Source: Lineus longissimus (taxonomy: Eukaryota > Nemertea > Pilidiophora > Heteronemertea > Lineidae). Taken from it: DNA of 64,000 bases. The stretch lies in NCBI RefSeq assembly GCF_910592395.1, contig NC_088309.1, forward strand, positions 27,654,599 through 27,718,598, written 5' to 3'. Shown here piece by piece: positions 14,830-26,800 of this stretch. The notes under the pieces were generated by a model. The model ran no database searches, was not told the DNA's origin, and saw nothing but the letters and a program-made list of their open reading frames with translations. Made by a program: the position numbers and the translations under genes. Positions within the stretch are counted from its first letter, which is position 1, and each line of letters opens with the position of its first letter.

Positions 14830-15110
14830 GTAGCCAATGGCACACTGGGGTACGACAAGTTTGCTTTCACACTCCTCCAATGGCCCTAGTTTGGCTGAGG
14901 AACAAAGCAACGAAGGGGGAAAACGAGGAGCCAATACAGCAGCTAAAGGATATCGATTTCGCCGATGACGTCTCCTTCCTTTCCCATGGTCCCAATGCCA
15001 TGTAAGACAAGGGTACCGCTCTCGCTGGATAGATCAGGTGGAGAGATCGGACTGAAAGTCAATGTCCTGTAAACCGAGAACATAAGAATCATCTCAAGAT
15101 AGTTAAAGTT
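14830..15110 (+). pseudogene. LINE (non-LTR retrotransposon) reverse-transcriptase relic
   Basis: The plus-strand frame to 15005 contains HTGVRQVC, matching the TGVRQGC block of LINE reverse transcriptases. It also contains LKDIDFADDVSFLSH, matching the catalytic FADD block (LDDLDFADDLALLSH in many elements). After a stop, IGLKVNV and TENIRI in the next stretch echo the conserved GLKIN.xKTK region. The spacing between the first two blocks is too short and stops interrupt the frame, so this is an internally deleted, dead copy. The exact clade cannot be set by eye. Confidence 0.75.
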
Positions 15111-15692
15111 GTTGATGTTAAAGTGAACGTCTAACCTCGCTCTTGACTGACTAATCATGCCTCGGCCCAGCAGTGGTCCCACCTCAGCCAGATGCTAACC
15201 CAGCTGACCGCCCAGCTGCCCTTACCATCGCCGGCGTGCCTATTTGATACCAAACGTGCAATAACGTACGTAAATAAAGTTTATGATACAAACAAACAGC
15301 CAATTAATGCTTATTGCATCCAGGGGTGCAAATATATGCATTTAATGATTGGCTATTTCTGTTCGGACAGTGTGCGTTTTGCCATTGTTGCAATACTTTG
15401 TGCCGAGTAACCAACATAAGGACCAGTGATGTATTTTCCAAGGGAATTCGTAATATGGGATCTTTCAACTGGGAGCCACTTCTATTGTTCCAGGAAGCCT
15501 CGAAGGTAAGCAAAAAACAGCATCCGTTGCTTTTGGTCTTGTTTTGCCTGAAACAAGGGAACCATACCCGTCTCCACTTCAAGGAAGGAGTGCCCTTCTT
15601 GATGAGTGTGTATCGTTGTTCTCCGGGTTCTATTTTCCCCAGGTCGTATGTTCCCCGGGTCATTTGCTATAGGCGAATGTGTGTCGCGGTAT

Positions 15693-15725
15693 GTTTCACG
15701 AGAGACGACAGCACTCCTCGTGAAA
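15693..15725. repeat. Perfect 10-bp inverted repeat with 13-base loop
   Basis: GTTTCACGAG at 15693-15702 is exactly inverted as CTCGTGAAAC at 15716-15725. CTCGTGAA occurs again a few bases later. It lies several hundred bases downstream of the LINE relic and could be part of a small repeat element. No gene is apparent. Confidence 0.6.
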
Positions 15726-16882
15726 CGTCTCCTCGTGAAGGAGGGAGGGATACAGGCGCACAAAGCCGAAAGAGCGAAGATGGAGTGATTCTATATCCTA
15801 TCATCACATTGTCATTGGTTTTCCATTGCTTGGCTGTTTCTCACCACGGGAGAGAAGGTATCTAAAAGAGTAGGTCAGGCTTTGTCAGCCTGTATTCTGT
15901 GGTGTTCTATCTATAGGTCACCTTAACAAAGAGACATACAATGAGAAATTATTGTAATAGCATGACTGTTATAATTGAGGCTTCGCTCTACTAATAGTGC
16001 TGATATCTTCTGGACTTCTTGCCATAACGTTCAGTTTTTGAAATTGTGCTGCAGTTGAGGATGTCATTGAGTAGCTGAACAGAGGATTTAATCAACGGAT
16101 CGTTTGCAGTAAGGAGACTCTTTCTGGTTCATTTGGTGAGTGAAGTTCCTGTATAGTGCTTTCATGCTGTACAGCTCAAAGCACTTATGCCTTTATTTCA
16201 TAACCTAATTTTGACTTGAAACCTTTCTGTAGAAACCATTGCAAGGAGCTCACATTCCGTGCTACTCTTGGCCATCCTGTGCCAGTTGAAAGCACCGACT
16301 GACACTGGCTAAAAGTTGAACCCATGACGTTCCAATCACAAGTCAGACGCCCTTCCACTGTGCCAGCTTACTTCCCATGCTGTCAAACATTGCTAATCAG
16401 TCATACAACGCCACCGGGACATGTCATGACTAGGCGCCATGATGATGAAGAACCAGCTGTCGATATCAGTCCACACAAAAAATGGCATGCGATCAGTATT
16501 CGTTTTCCTCAGACTACACGCAATACAACCTTTCTACAAACAGCAAGCAGCAAAAACACTTTTTACCAGGGACCCTCTTTGCACGCAAGTCGATGCCATT
16601 TTGAGATTCGCGGACCATTTCTTGTCAGTCATCAATCGGCCTACCATGTGAATAACGCGACTCGTGAATGAATTGAGGTTTAATGTACAAAACTGATCAA
16701 TAATTCCTTTTCACCAATTCAACCATTTGTACCGAAAGTACCAGCAACTGCTTCTGATTCGAGAACACGATCGAATCCTGCATTCCCGTATGGCTGTTTT
16801 TGTGAGAACTTGCTTCGGTTGTGTTGTGAGCCAAAGACACTTGCCTTTACCTACAAGCAAGTCATCTATATTGTTTTTGAAC
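15726..16882. other. Upstream region of HOPX
   Basis: No coding feature supported. It should contain the HOPX promoter and 5' untranslated exon, since the HOPX start exon begins at a splice acceptor, but I could not place them. An open frame at 16324-16671 has no recognisable content. Confidence 0.4.
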
Positions 16883-17010
16883 TCTAATCAAGTGTGTGTT
16901 GTGTCTCTTATTGCAGGGGGGGGGTAGCAGGGACCATCTCTTCTCTGCAGACAATCTTATCTCTGATCAAGTGAGTGTTGTGTCTTGTTCTTGCAGGGGG
17001 ATGGCAGGAA
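16883..17010 (+). repeat. 79-bp-offset tandem duplication carrying the HOPX splice acceptor
   Basis: Two similar stretches begin at 16883 (TCTAATCAAGTGTGTGTTG) and 16962 (TCTGATCAAGTGAGTGTTG), and each ends in a TTGCAGGGGG acceptor. The second copy leads into the HOPX start ATG; the first has TAG near the corresponding position. The segment between the first acceptor and the GTGAGT at 16971 could act as a 54-nt untranslated exon (16917-16970). Confidence 0.8.
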
Positions 17011-17986
17011 CCGTTGAAGCACAGCTCTTCCCTCCTGACAAGCTGCCCAAGATTGAGGAAGACCAGTGTCGGAAGTTGGAGGAGTACTTCCGATCCAATC
17101 GCAATGCTACCTCGATAGATCTGATGATTCTGGCGGAGGAGGTCGGGCTACCAGAGGAGGTGGTCACGGTGAGTCTAATTGTTGGGAAGTTCAGATTTCG
17201 ATCCGTGAAAAAGGTGATTTCTTTTCTTTGGAGAGACAAACTGTTTCATTGCGTTTCTGACTACAGGCAACGTGCTATCCGTCGTCAAAACCCCATCTCG
17301 TTCTCTCTTTCGTCCTCCAATCAAAACCTGAACCTAACTTAGTGTTGGCGTGTTCATATCGTTCGTGCCTTTCTATGTAGTAGTGCGGGCATATTCCTAT
17401 CTTTGTGACACAAATCTTCGACAAAAAATCATTTAGAAGACATGTCATAAAAAGCGAATGATACATGATTAATGTCCTTTTCATGGGTTTGCATACTTGT
17501 GGTTCACCACACAAAGCACATAGATGTAAGTCTTCTCAATCAAGCCGAACAACCCTATTGACATAACCCTGATATGAATTAGATTAGTCTCATTTTCGTT
17601 GATTGATTTTCAAAAGTGCGTGGGTTACCTTGCTGGGTTATTGGCTGTCAACCAATGATCACTCAGTAAGTTCTAGTTCTTGAAAGTGAAATGTGTGTAC
17701 AACAGAATGGTAACAACTGGGTTCTACGTCATAGCTAGAACTACAATCGAAAAGTTTTTACCACATATCTCCCTACTCCTGCTGGTTCATACGTCGTGGC
17801 CATTAGATATTTCATATCGTGGAGGTTCTGGATTTAGTTCCAGATAGCTCATACGATGTGTTGTAATCTAGCTCAAAATGATTCATTTGTGTTCGTTTTA
17901 CTTTCCAGATATGGTTCCGTCACAGGCTAGCTGTATGGCGACGTTTGCAAGGCCTTCCAGCCAATTGTGGACACGTGAATGACTAA
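17001..17986 (+). CDS. HOPX: HOPX, homeodomain-only protein, two coding exons
   Basis: Coding exons 17001-17168 and 17909-17986 encode 81 residues (mammalian HOPX has 73). Donor ACG|GTGAGT, acceptor CTTTCCAG, phase 0. The protein has a short N-terminus and then a homeodomain from about residue 11. The recognition helix reads IWFRHRLAVWRRLQGLPANC, and the end GLPANCGHVND matches the distinctive HOPX tail (GLPxxCxxV.D). The intron falls between homeodomain positions 46 and 47, as in PRD-class genes. The DNA-contact residues Gln50, Asn51, Arg53 and Lys55 are replaced by Arg, His, Leu and Val, so DNA binding is unlikely; vertebrate HOPX acts as a non-DNA-binding cofactor. The ATG lies five bases inside a TTCTTGCAG acceptor, so an untranslated 5' exon is expected upstream. 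The start is supported by Kozak-like context and by family length. Confidence 0.92.
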
Positions 17987-20219
17987 CTGCCAAGATGCCA
18001 TGACGGACAATACAGTTAATAGACTTGTCTCCTCCTCCAAGCAAGCTTTACTAGGGTTTCATACGTCTTGCTGTGGCGAGGGTGCGGGATGGGGTATGGT
18101 ATGTTTTAACGAAAGCCAAATGATCTTGGAGTAAGATTATTTGTCTATAATAGTATATGATATACATGTAAATGTTGCTGTCCTCCAATGAATGTTAAGG
18201 GACGGTTGATATATATGTTATCTCCAGTCGAACGATTTTTAATGAAACACCGCACCGGCAGAATTCAAGGATCCTAATCGGGAACGCGGTAGTGTCACGA
18301 GCACGGCAATTTCGCGTTGAACGAACGCCAATGCAGCTGACGAGTAAAACGTTCATGACGCTAAATCCAGTTGCCTCGTAGGCTGCTAGCATCAAAGACG
18401 GCTTTAACGCAGGTGGGGCTTGCCGACAAGTGTTCATCATCATTTCATAGTTATAGATACAAATCTCTCACTTTACTTGGGACACTAGAATTCCCAACTG
18501 TCATTGATTTCAAGGTTCAAGCGATTCAGTACTTTTATTGTATGCTTATATAACGGCGAAGTCAGAGTTGAGAGCTGAGCGGCTTAGACCAAGTCTCAAC
18601 CTGTCAAGATACAATCACGTCATGAAATAATTATGAATAGTGTAGGTCTATCCGTTTCACCCGTAAACATAAGTTTCTTATGTACATGTATAGGTGTTTG
18701 TACTTGTATATATACTTTGTGCCATAACGACGATTAAAGAATGTTAGTAAATAGCTATTCATTTCTTGTTTGATTGAACGCCTTCCTAAAATTCCGAGAT
18801 GAGGTAATCCGGATTGTAAATCGACCCTACTTGGAATGTCTTTATAGTGTCTTTGACAATGAGATGGATTTATTACGTACTTTGTTTGAACTGTTATTTA
18901 GCTTTCAATACATTGTTTGCTTGAAGAATGAACACTAAACTAAACGTATTTCATAACATATACATATATTTGATTATGAACTCATCTATGGATAGTATAC
19001 GACATCTTCATCAATAAACATATAAATGTAAAAAATACCGTACCAAGCTGTCAGCATGGCTATTTATCTTTAAGAGTACAACTACATTAAGAATCTAAAA
19101 CTGGCCAGTAACGAGGGACTGATATTTACATCCCTTTTGATATTAATAAGCTAATTTTGGAACCTTGAACCATTCATGCGACACACGATGCCCACACCGA
19201 CCGTCACGCAATGTGGGATTCCCGTAGCCATAGGCTTGTTGTTGGCATCTTTTGTGGCTGTCGCAATTGAGGAATGAACGGACAACCTGATAAAAGTCTT
19301 CATAGAAATATTCGGGCCGGTCAGTTTTGGCCAGTTACTTGTATATTCATTTGGCCTGTTGGGCACCGTGACTCAAAGAAAACTTTGCGGAAACCTACTT
19401 CGTATCCAAGCAGAGTAAATATGCTAAAGCGATAATACGGTAGTTCATTTCCCACATCACCACATTCAAAATGCACTATAATCTATCATAAACCTCAACG
19501 TTTATTAAAGAGAAGCTAACGGAATCGCAAAGAAACCTCTGTTGCTAGTCCGAGTTTTGATTGGTTGTGGTCAACCACTATGATCGTTCTGGTCGTGGAT
19601 GGATCTCACAGCAGGTGGCATACGACTTGCCCACGTTATCGACACAATCTCTATAAGAAGAGGGTTTAGAAACAACTACATGTACATTCAAAAAGGCCTA
19701 CGGGTACATCGATATGAATATTTATACTGAAACGTATCATACAAATACTTGTTTAATAGATAGTTCTAAAGAAGCACCATATACAAAGATATTTACATTG
19801 GAATTTAAGTTAGGTTGCTATACTTTGCTATTACAGAGACGTAGCCTACAGCTGTATGCATTATGTAAAATAAGCGATGTCCATATTCCTTTAATTGGGA
19901 TCCTTTGGCTTCTCTTTTAGTGATGGGGCGGCATCCAAGCTCAAGTTACACAAAGTTAGAAGATCGCCATTTACAGAATTGCTTGGAAAGTCTAAGTAGC
20001 ATCTTACTGGTCGAAAATAATAAAATGAACATAATGCAGATGACGATATGCCGGTAAGGCGAGCATGCGACGATGAAAACGATGACCTCCATTTCTTTTA
20101 CACGAGTTTGTTGTGTGTAGTTTAGTGACATCAATGTAGATTTCTGAAGAGAGACAGTTGATTGGATGTTGTCATGCATTCGTATGTTATGATATTTTCG
20201 TACTGTCAATGAGATTGAG
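17987..20219. other. Region between HOPX and the ADAMTSL 3' end
   Basis: Presumably HOPX 3' UTR first (ATTAAA near 18734 and AATAAA near 19013 are possible poly(A) signals), then intergenic DNA. The genes converge here. No further gene seen. Confidence 0.4.
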
Positions 20220-20225
20220 TTTATT
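20220..20225 (-). terminator. Possible poly(A) signal of the ADAMTSL gene
   Basis: AATAAA on the minus strand about 480 bases after the ADAMTSL stop codon. No downstream element was examined, and other signals could be used. Confidence 0.35.
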
Positions 20226-20705
20226 TGACGGTCTTAACTATCCTTGACGCCATTTGAGGATGTTAGTGTAAAGCCGAATTCGTACTCTGATCTACTCAGT
20301 GCCATCGGCGTCATCCTGACGCCGATTAATGAACTATGATTAGGTCGGCGCCCAGGCTTTGATCGCGCGTCGGAGACCGAGTCGTGCGTTAGATTCAATT
20401 CGGCTGAAGAGGATGGTCAATTGCCATTTTCCATTGCGAGAGATGGGCCAAGACCGCGGTCAATCTTCGTATTCCCACCAGACCTGGAGAAGGCCTGGCA
20501 TACACAGTTGTCAAATGTGTTATTAACGCAAAATAACACTTGACCACCTTCATTGATATCCACATTTCCAGACCATTTCCTTTGCTCTGCACCGTATCAT
20601 TTCTTCATCGTGCAGGCTTCGCTCTCTTATGAAATACTGATATCCCTTCTACGGACATTGAATTCGAGAACTTTGATGCTAATAGTCCATTCCAGCGTCG
20701 TCTCG

Positions 20706-20815
20706 TCATAATCGGGACCCATAGCATGTCTTGCAGCACAGTTTTAGGTAGGCCTGGTAGCGGCATAGCTTCATCTTCTTGGCTATGGAACAATAGGGTG
20801 AACGGTCTGCGCATT
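20706..20815 (-). CDS. ADAMTSL: ADAMTSL exon 16: PLAC domain and stop
   Basis: It encodes residues 998-1033. The six-cysteine PLAC (protease and lacunin) pattern is clear: CADRSPYC, then KLCRYQAYLKLCCKTC, and five residues later a TGA. PLAC is the usual C-terminal module of ADAMTS-like and papilin proteins, so the 3' end of the coding region is secure. Confidence 0.93.
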
Positions 20816-23800
20816 CTGCAAAATAAAGTCAACATCGGAATAAAAATTGTACTCTCAATTCGACTATAGGAAGCTATCGCAAACTTTTCAAACGACGACT
20901 TGAGGTTCTAACTACATGTACTTGAACAATTCACTTTATCCACGACGGTTTTGAAGATTTGCCCTATTCCGTCTTCAGAACGGGCGATGTTGATAAAAAG
21001 TAGGTTGTCTGGAATACATGTAAGAAAGCGGTAACAGAGACACCTCTGAAAAGCTAAGATTAATAACAGCGGTGTTGGTAATGCAAAGAGAAATCAGTAA
21101 AGCATTTGCACGTCGAAATATTTAAGCATGGCAATTACAGAAGATGATGCCCAGGAAATCGTCGTAGCACTACATGGACTAATGTAACTCAAAGCTAATA
21201 TAACCGATCGGTTCTACAAACTTTTGAATACAACATGCAGAGAAAGTCAAGACACTATTGAACACACCCCTTGTTAAACAGCAAGAGATGAAACAGGTCG
21301 TATGTACCGTACATTAAGCTGGTTTTACTTTCGCTTCAGTTCGGGCCATGCACTTTCGAGTTATGCGGTTCATCCTGCTATTTAACAAAGTAAATGGAAA
21401 CTCATTCTAGGCTACACGTACCTTTAGATTTGGGTCTATGTTTGCTAGGTTTAGGCGTGGTTCCTATTGAAGGGGACATTAAAGAAATGGCACTTTATAT
21501 ATAGCATGAAACCAATAGAACATTCAGAACATAGTCATGCATGTCGGGGTGGTATAGATTATCAAAACTTTCTCAAAAGTTCTGTTTTTTAAGGACTGAG
21601 CTACGACAGTGAATCGGATATAAGGTTGACAGAGCAGTGGAAGAAGATATTGTGATGTAGGCCCACAAAATTGAACTTGAACAGGTCGGTAGTGCTGTGG
21701 AAAAAGCTATGGTATGCAGGAAAGTGCTCGGTCAAAACAACATCCCAACACTATTTGATAAAGACACGAGAAATAATAGAAGTTGAAAGGAAAGATAGAC
21801 TATGTACATGAAGGGTTATAGGAACTTAGGAGGTATATATGAAGTACGACTATCGTAAAACATCACCATGATATCTAGTAGGCTGTAGTTGGCGGCAGTG
21901 GAGGTGTCCGTTACCCCTAACGACATAGAACATGGCGACAACACCCAAAACACGACTTTTATAGTGGCTTTTCATTTATCGTGCCCTTGCATTGATTTCA
22001 ACCTCCCGAGTTTGAAGGAGTATCTATACAGAGAAGGTGTAATGTACAGTGTAGTCTATGTGCACTACATCTTAGACAACTAGCTTCCACATTTGTACTT
22101 ACTCGCTGAACATGGCGGAGCCTGGCAATGCTTCTTGACCACTGGTCTATCTTTGTGTTGACAAGCTCTCCCGGCAGGTTTCTTACCCGCTTTCCACACA
22201 CACTGAAGAACACGGGTCCGGATTCCCTTGCCACCACACTTCACAGAACACTGCAATGATATCGAGCAAGTTGTTATATCAGATTTCTTCAGGTGGCTTC
22301 AATTCTACCACTCTTACCCAAGCGCGTCACTAAAATGTCATGTTGCATATGCCATCCTAGGCACTGTTTACTAAATGAGCTATAAAATCGTTTAAAGATA
22401 TATGGGTACTTACTGTTGACCACGGTGAGACTCTCCAATGCGCTTCACAGCGTCCGTTGGTACATTCTCGCTCCATAGACGGCATATCCGACTGCGAACA
22501 GTTCTTGAAGTCAAGCTTGGTGCCATTGTTGTAGATGCAGTGAGCTCTGCGATGCTGTACAGCCAGTCTTTCACCCACACATTTGTTGGAGCACTGCAAG
22601 CAAGATTGGGCAAAGGATACCGCCTATGAAGAAAAGCTGACCGTTTTGTCAATCTTCTTGGTGAAACCTGCCTGGCTAGTATCTCACTTAGGCTTGTGAG
22701 ATTCAGCTTATGATTTGTGCCTTCTGCCACACTGAGTTATGCCTCGTTGAGAGAGACATAACCTGTAGCCTTTAGCGAGAAGTGGAAAGTTACTAAATAG
22801 TTCTCTCAGGTGAAATGTCTGGTTGTTTAAAAGCAGAGATGTTACTTGTCAACCTACCTTTTTCTTCCAACCTTTTGTCATCCAGTGCGGACATTCTCCC
22901 TGGCCACACGGCTTCTTCGTCTCCAGCTTCTTAGGTATATTCCTCGCACACATGTCTTCAGGAACAACCTTGAAGTACTCTTCCATGATGATCTCACAAG
23001 ATATTGGTCGAATCTGTAGTCCGTTGCCTCCGCAGGTGGATGAACAGTGACTCCAGTCTCCTGTGACGACGTCGTACGGAGTCATCGAATAATTAAAGGT
23101 ATTCTGCGCAGTCCACGCATCGGAGAGGAAGCTGTTCCTCGACGTGGCTTGATCCAGCATCTTTGCTCTGTGGTTCAGATACTTCTTCCGCTGCACGAAG
23201 AGTGAGTAGCCCACGTGGGCACTGTGGAAATGGACACTGATGTTAGACTTGGCGGCCCCGGCTTCGCAGGCGTACACCCCAGTGTCTCTCGGGCGGGATC
23301 GTACGATCATCAACACTCCAGACTTGCTCTTCCTCACCCGGCCAACCTGTTTGATCTGGCGGCCTGCCTTTGTCCACTTCAGCTGTTTCTTCTTGAAGTT
23401 TTTCACGGGGCATGAGACGATCAAAGAAGTCCCAGGTATGATCGTGTTGTCACCGCCTACCACTAACTTCATCCGCTTTGTCTTCCTCGTCTGGACGAGT
23501 TTAGTGTTGTCTTCGAAGATCTCCGGCGGTTTGACCTGCACTTCATTCGTGGTTCTGCCACCACCACCACATTCGGTGTTCTTGCAAGACTTCCATGCAT
23601 CGGGCCTTGGTTCTGGACACAGCAACTCATCTGGTCCCCACAGTTTTCTCATTGTACCGTTAGCCATCTTCTGTTGACAGTAGACGTCGCGCATATGGAG
23701 ACCTTGGCCACACATTGGGGTGCACTGAAACAAGAACAAAACATAAACCATTGGAAAGCGTAGGAACTGACAAACTCAGTTGAATATGATCAAGATGGTA

Positions 23801-26800
23801 AATGTAACCTAAAAATGTAGCTTTGTAACAAGACAGCACTTACCGCTGACCACGATCCAGTGATCCACACTCTTGGACAAGGGACTTCGGCACAGTAGCG
23901 TCCCTTCTTGGGGAGTTCATCAAGACCACAACGATATGAGGGGAGGACGACCTTCTCATGCTCGCTGGGACCATACCGCTGGACACACTCCACATGGAGC
24001 TTGACCACGCCTCCGCCACAGGTGACAGAGCATTCGCCGTAGTGTTTCACTACCCACCTGAAAGTTTAGTATCGTTTTTATATGCTACTGGCATGTTTCA
24101 TCAAGGCGAATTTCAACAAGATTACATGGCAATTTTCAGTTTTTAGCAGATTCCGAGAAGAATGTATATTCCATCCGACCGATAGTGTTCAGTATAGCTA
24201 ATCCAGGTGTATTTTCTTCTTTGACTTGAACTAGCTTTTTAAGCATATTCTTCTGGTATCGAAGTTGAAGTCGTGATCTGCTCAGATGTGGCAAAGGATA
24301 TGTGGAATTGTGCAAAATTGACATATCCAACTTACGATGGAGGGCATGGTACATTATTGCATGGTCTCGTGATTGGCGCGGGTCTCCTGGTTGGATCACA
24401 GTAGATCAGGCTGACTGAGTTGTGCGTTGTATCTTGAAGACAGTCGATTATCGCCTCCCGAACGCCTTGAAAGAGAAACAACTTCTAGAAACAGCTCGAT
24501 ACGAATGAAACGTCTTAGTCAAACTTCCCATAGAGGACGATTAAGGGAGTATCCATTGATCACCTTAATAGCTTTACCAACAGTAATACTCAACATCCTC
24601 CGAGCCAGGAGCATCGATCTTGTGAGTTTAACTACTTACCTCCTAAGCATGATGCACTGCACGACTTGAAGCCAGCATATCGCCAGAGATACGTCACTCT
24701 CTTCGGCGAAAGTTTGTTATCTAAACCAGGGATGTCTACTTCAGGTTTCAGGCACGGCTTGTTCTTACACTCCTCAATATCCGATGGTCGAGGGCCAGCA
24801 GCTGGAAATTGAACAACATCGTACAAAAACCGGATTTCCCACGTTTTCTTGTTGTTTCTGATGCCGGTGGAGTGACTAGTCACCGTGTGAACCCACTTAA
24901 TCGGACGAGTCAGAGAAGCTATAATTCTGATGTGTTATTTTGGCTACCGCCTACTGTTGGGTACTAGATTCTTAAAGTGTGTGAGCTGTCATCGTACAAA
25001 TACGTACCGTATCGTCTTATTCTGAATCAATTTTGATAGCAGAGTATAGCAGCAGTTTGTACCATGTTTAAGCTTAACAGTTGAAAACTTCAACTCAGCC
25101 ACAAAAGTCCGCCACAAAACATTCACCCCGACAAAAATCACTGTCCGGATCGTATCACCAAGATGTACGATGCGGCCAGGACTCGTGGCGGAACTGACAA
25201 TGATTCCATGGTTATCAACCGATCAGGACTGAACTGTTCAATTGTAAATCAACTCCTTGGGTTTCATCTTCGAGGTAGAGAGTTTGGAATATGAGCCTGG
25301 CAACCTGTATGGGAATTGGGACGCTTGTTTCCCTCCGTTTTGGTCATTTATCAGTAAACATGTGGATGTGTGTGAGAATAAAGGCGAATTGGTTTAAAGG
25401 GAAAAAGAAGATAGAAAAGGAAATATGAAGCAATCAATCGGTTATGGCACTGCTTTCAATGATCGCTCAAACAGTGACCTGAAATTGAGGCGAAATGATC
25501 TGTTTGAAACGAAGTAAGCCACAAAGTTCATAGCTGAGTCGAGCACGATGAGAAGTAAACCGGTCTTCCGAGCGTAATTGTAAAAGAGATTATCATCGGG
25601 GAATGGGGCGCCAGCAAAAAGAACTACGACCCTGTCTAGACCAGGCAATGTTTCACAAATTGTAAACAAGGTTACAAGAGAGATGACAGTCATTGTGGCC
25701 TGCATCTGGCCGCGCTCTGGGCGTTCTTTGTTCGCCATTTTGAGCTGTTTGGTCATGGCTCTTCTGACGGAAATGATGAGAATGATGTTCATGGTATATA
25801 TGAGTATCATGGGAACGAGGACTGTTGCTAGTATGTAATTCATTTGGCGAAAAACATCGGAATCTTCTCGAGACTCCAACTGAAGTTCTATTACCCCGTT
25901 GCACTGGTTTGGCCTCCAGAAAAGATGTTGGTGGTAAAACACGGGACGAGGGATGGCCAAACATAACGCCACAAGAATAATCAAGAACACAATTATTCCA
26001 ACATTACCCTTGGTACAGCGTCTCCTGGCCCACAACGGGAAAACGATATTCAAAAATCGCTCAAAGGTAATTAAAACGATTAACCAATTCCGAGTCTGCA
26101 ACGACGAATAGTAAAAGGGTTCCGTAGCATACGCTATAGCTGGCGCTAACAGGTGGTCAGAGAGAGCGAAAAGTGCAATTCTATTGCTGAAATATACCAC
26201 CATGTGACGTACAAAGAAATAAATCAGGCAAACTGTCAGAAAGAACATGTCACACACGGCGAGTATGCGCAGTAAGAAAACAGATGTTGTTGCGATATTC
26301 TGCATGTGATGATATACGACGAGATTGATGACGTTAAGCACAATCCCCAAAATGGCGAGAGGGGTGATGCCGCATGTGTAGAGGTAAAACACATCGACGT
26401 ACACCTTGTTGTATACACAGTTACCCTGGAAAGTGGTCGTTTGAGGGTAACTTTGAACGGCATCCATCCTCGGCGCTGCATCGGGGAAATTGGGCATCTT
26501 TAGGCGACAGTGCTGACTAGGAAGTACCAGAAACCCTCGCGCTGTAACAGATTCGTGGGGTTAGACGACATGTATGGTGGAGGTGATAATAACCCCTGGT
26601 GCATCAGAACCCCTGCCGATCCATGAAGGGTTACTTTTTCCTAGCAAATACTGGAATCACCAGACATTTTCAAGTGCGTCGATCTTGGTCCGATTGTTTA
26701 GAAAGGCTGAATCAGTGATTCAGAATCCACCATCTAATCACAACACCAATTTGCCTCGTGAATGTCATCAAGAAATGGAAACAGTCACCGGCCCAGAAAG

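Noticed and set aside
23240-23677. Plus-strand frame of 145 codons
   Set aside because: It is the antisense shadow of ADAMTSL exon 13.
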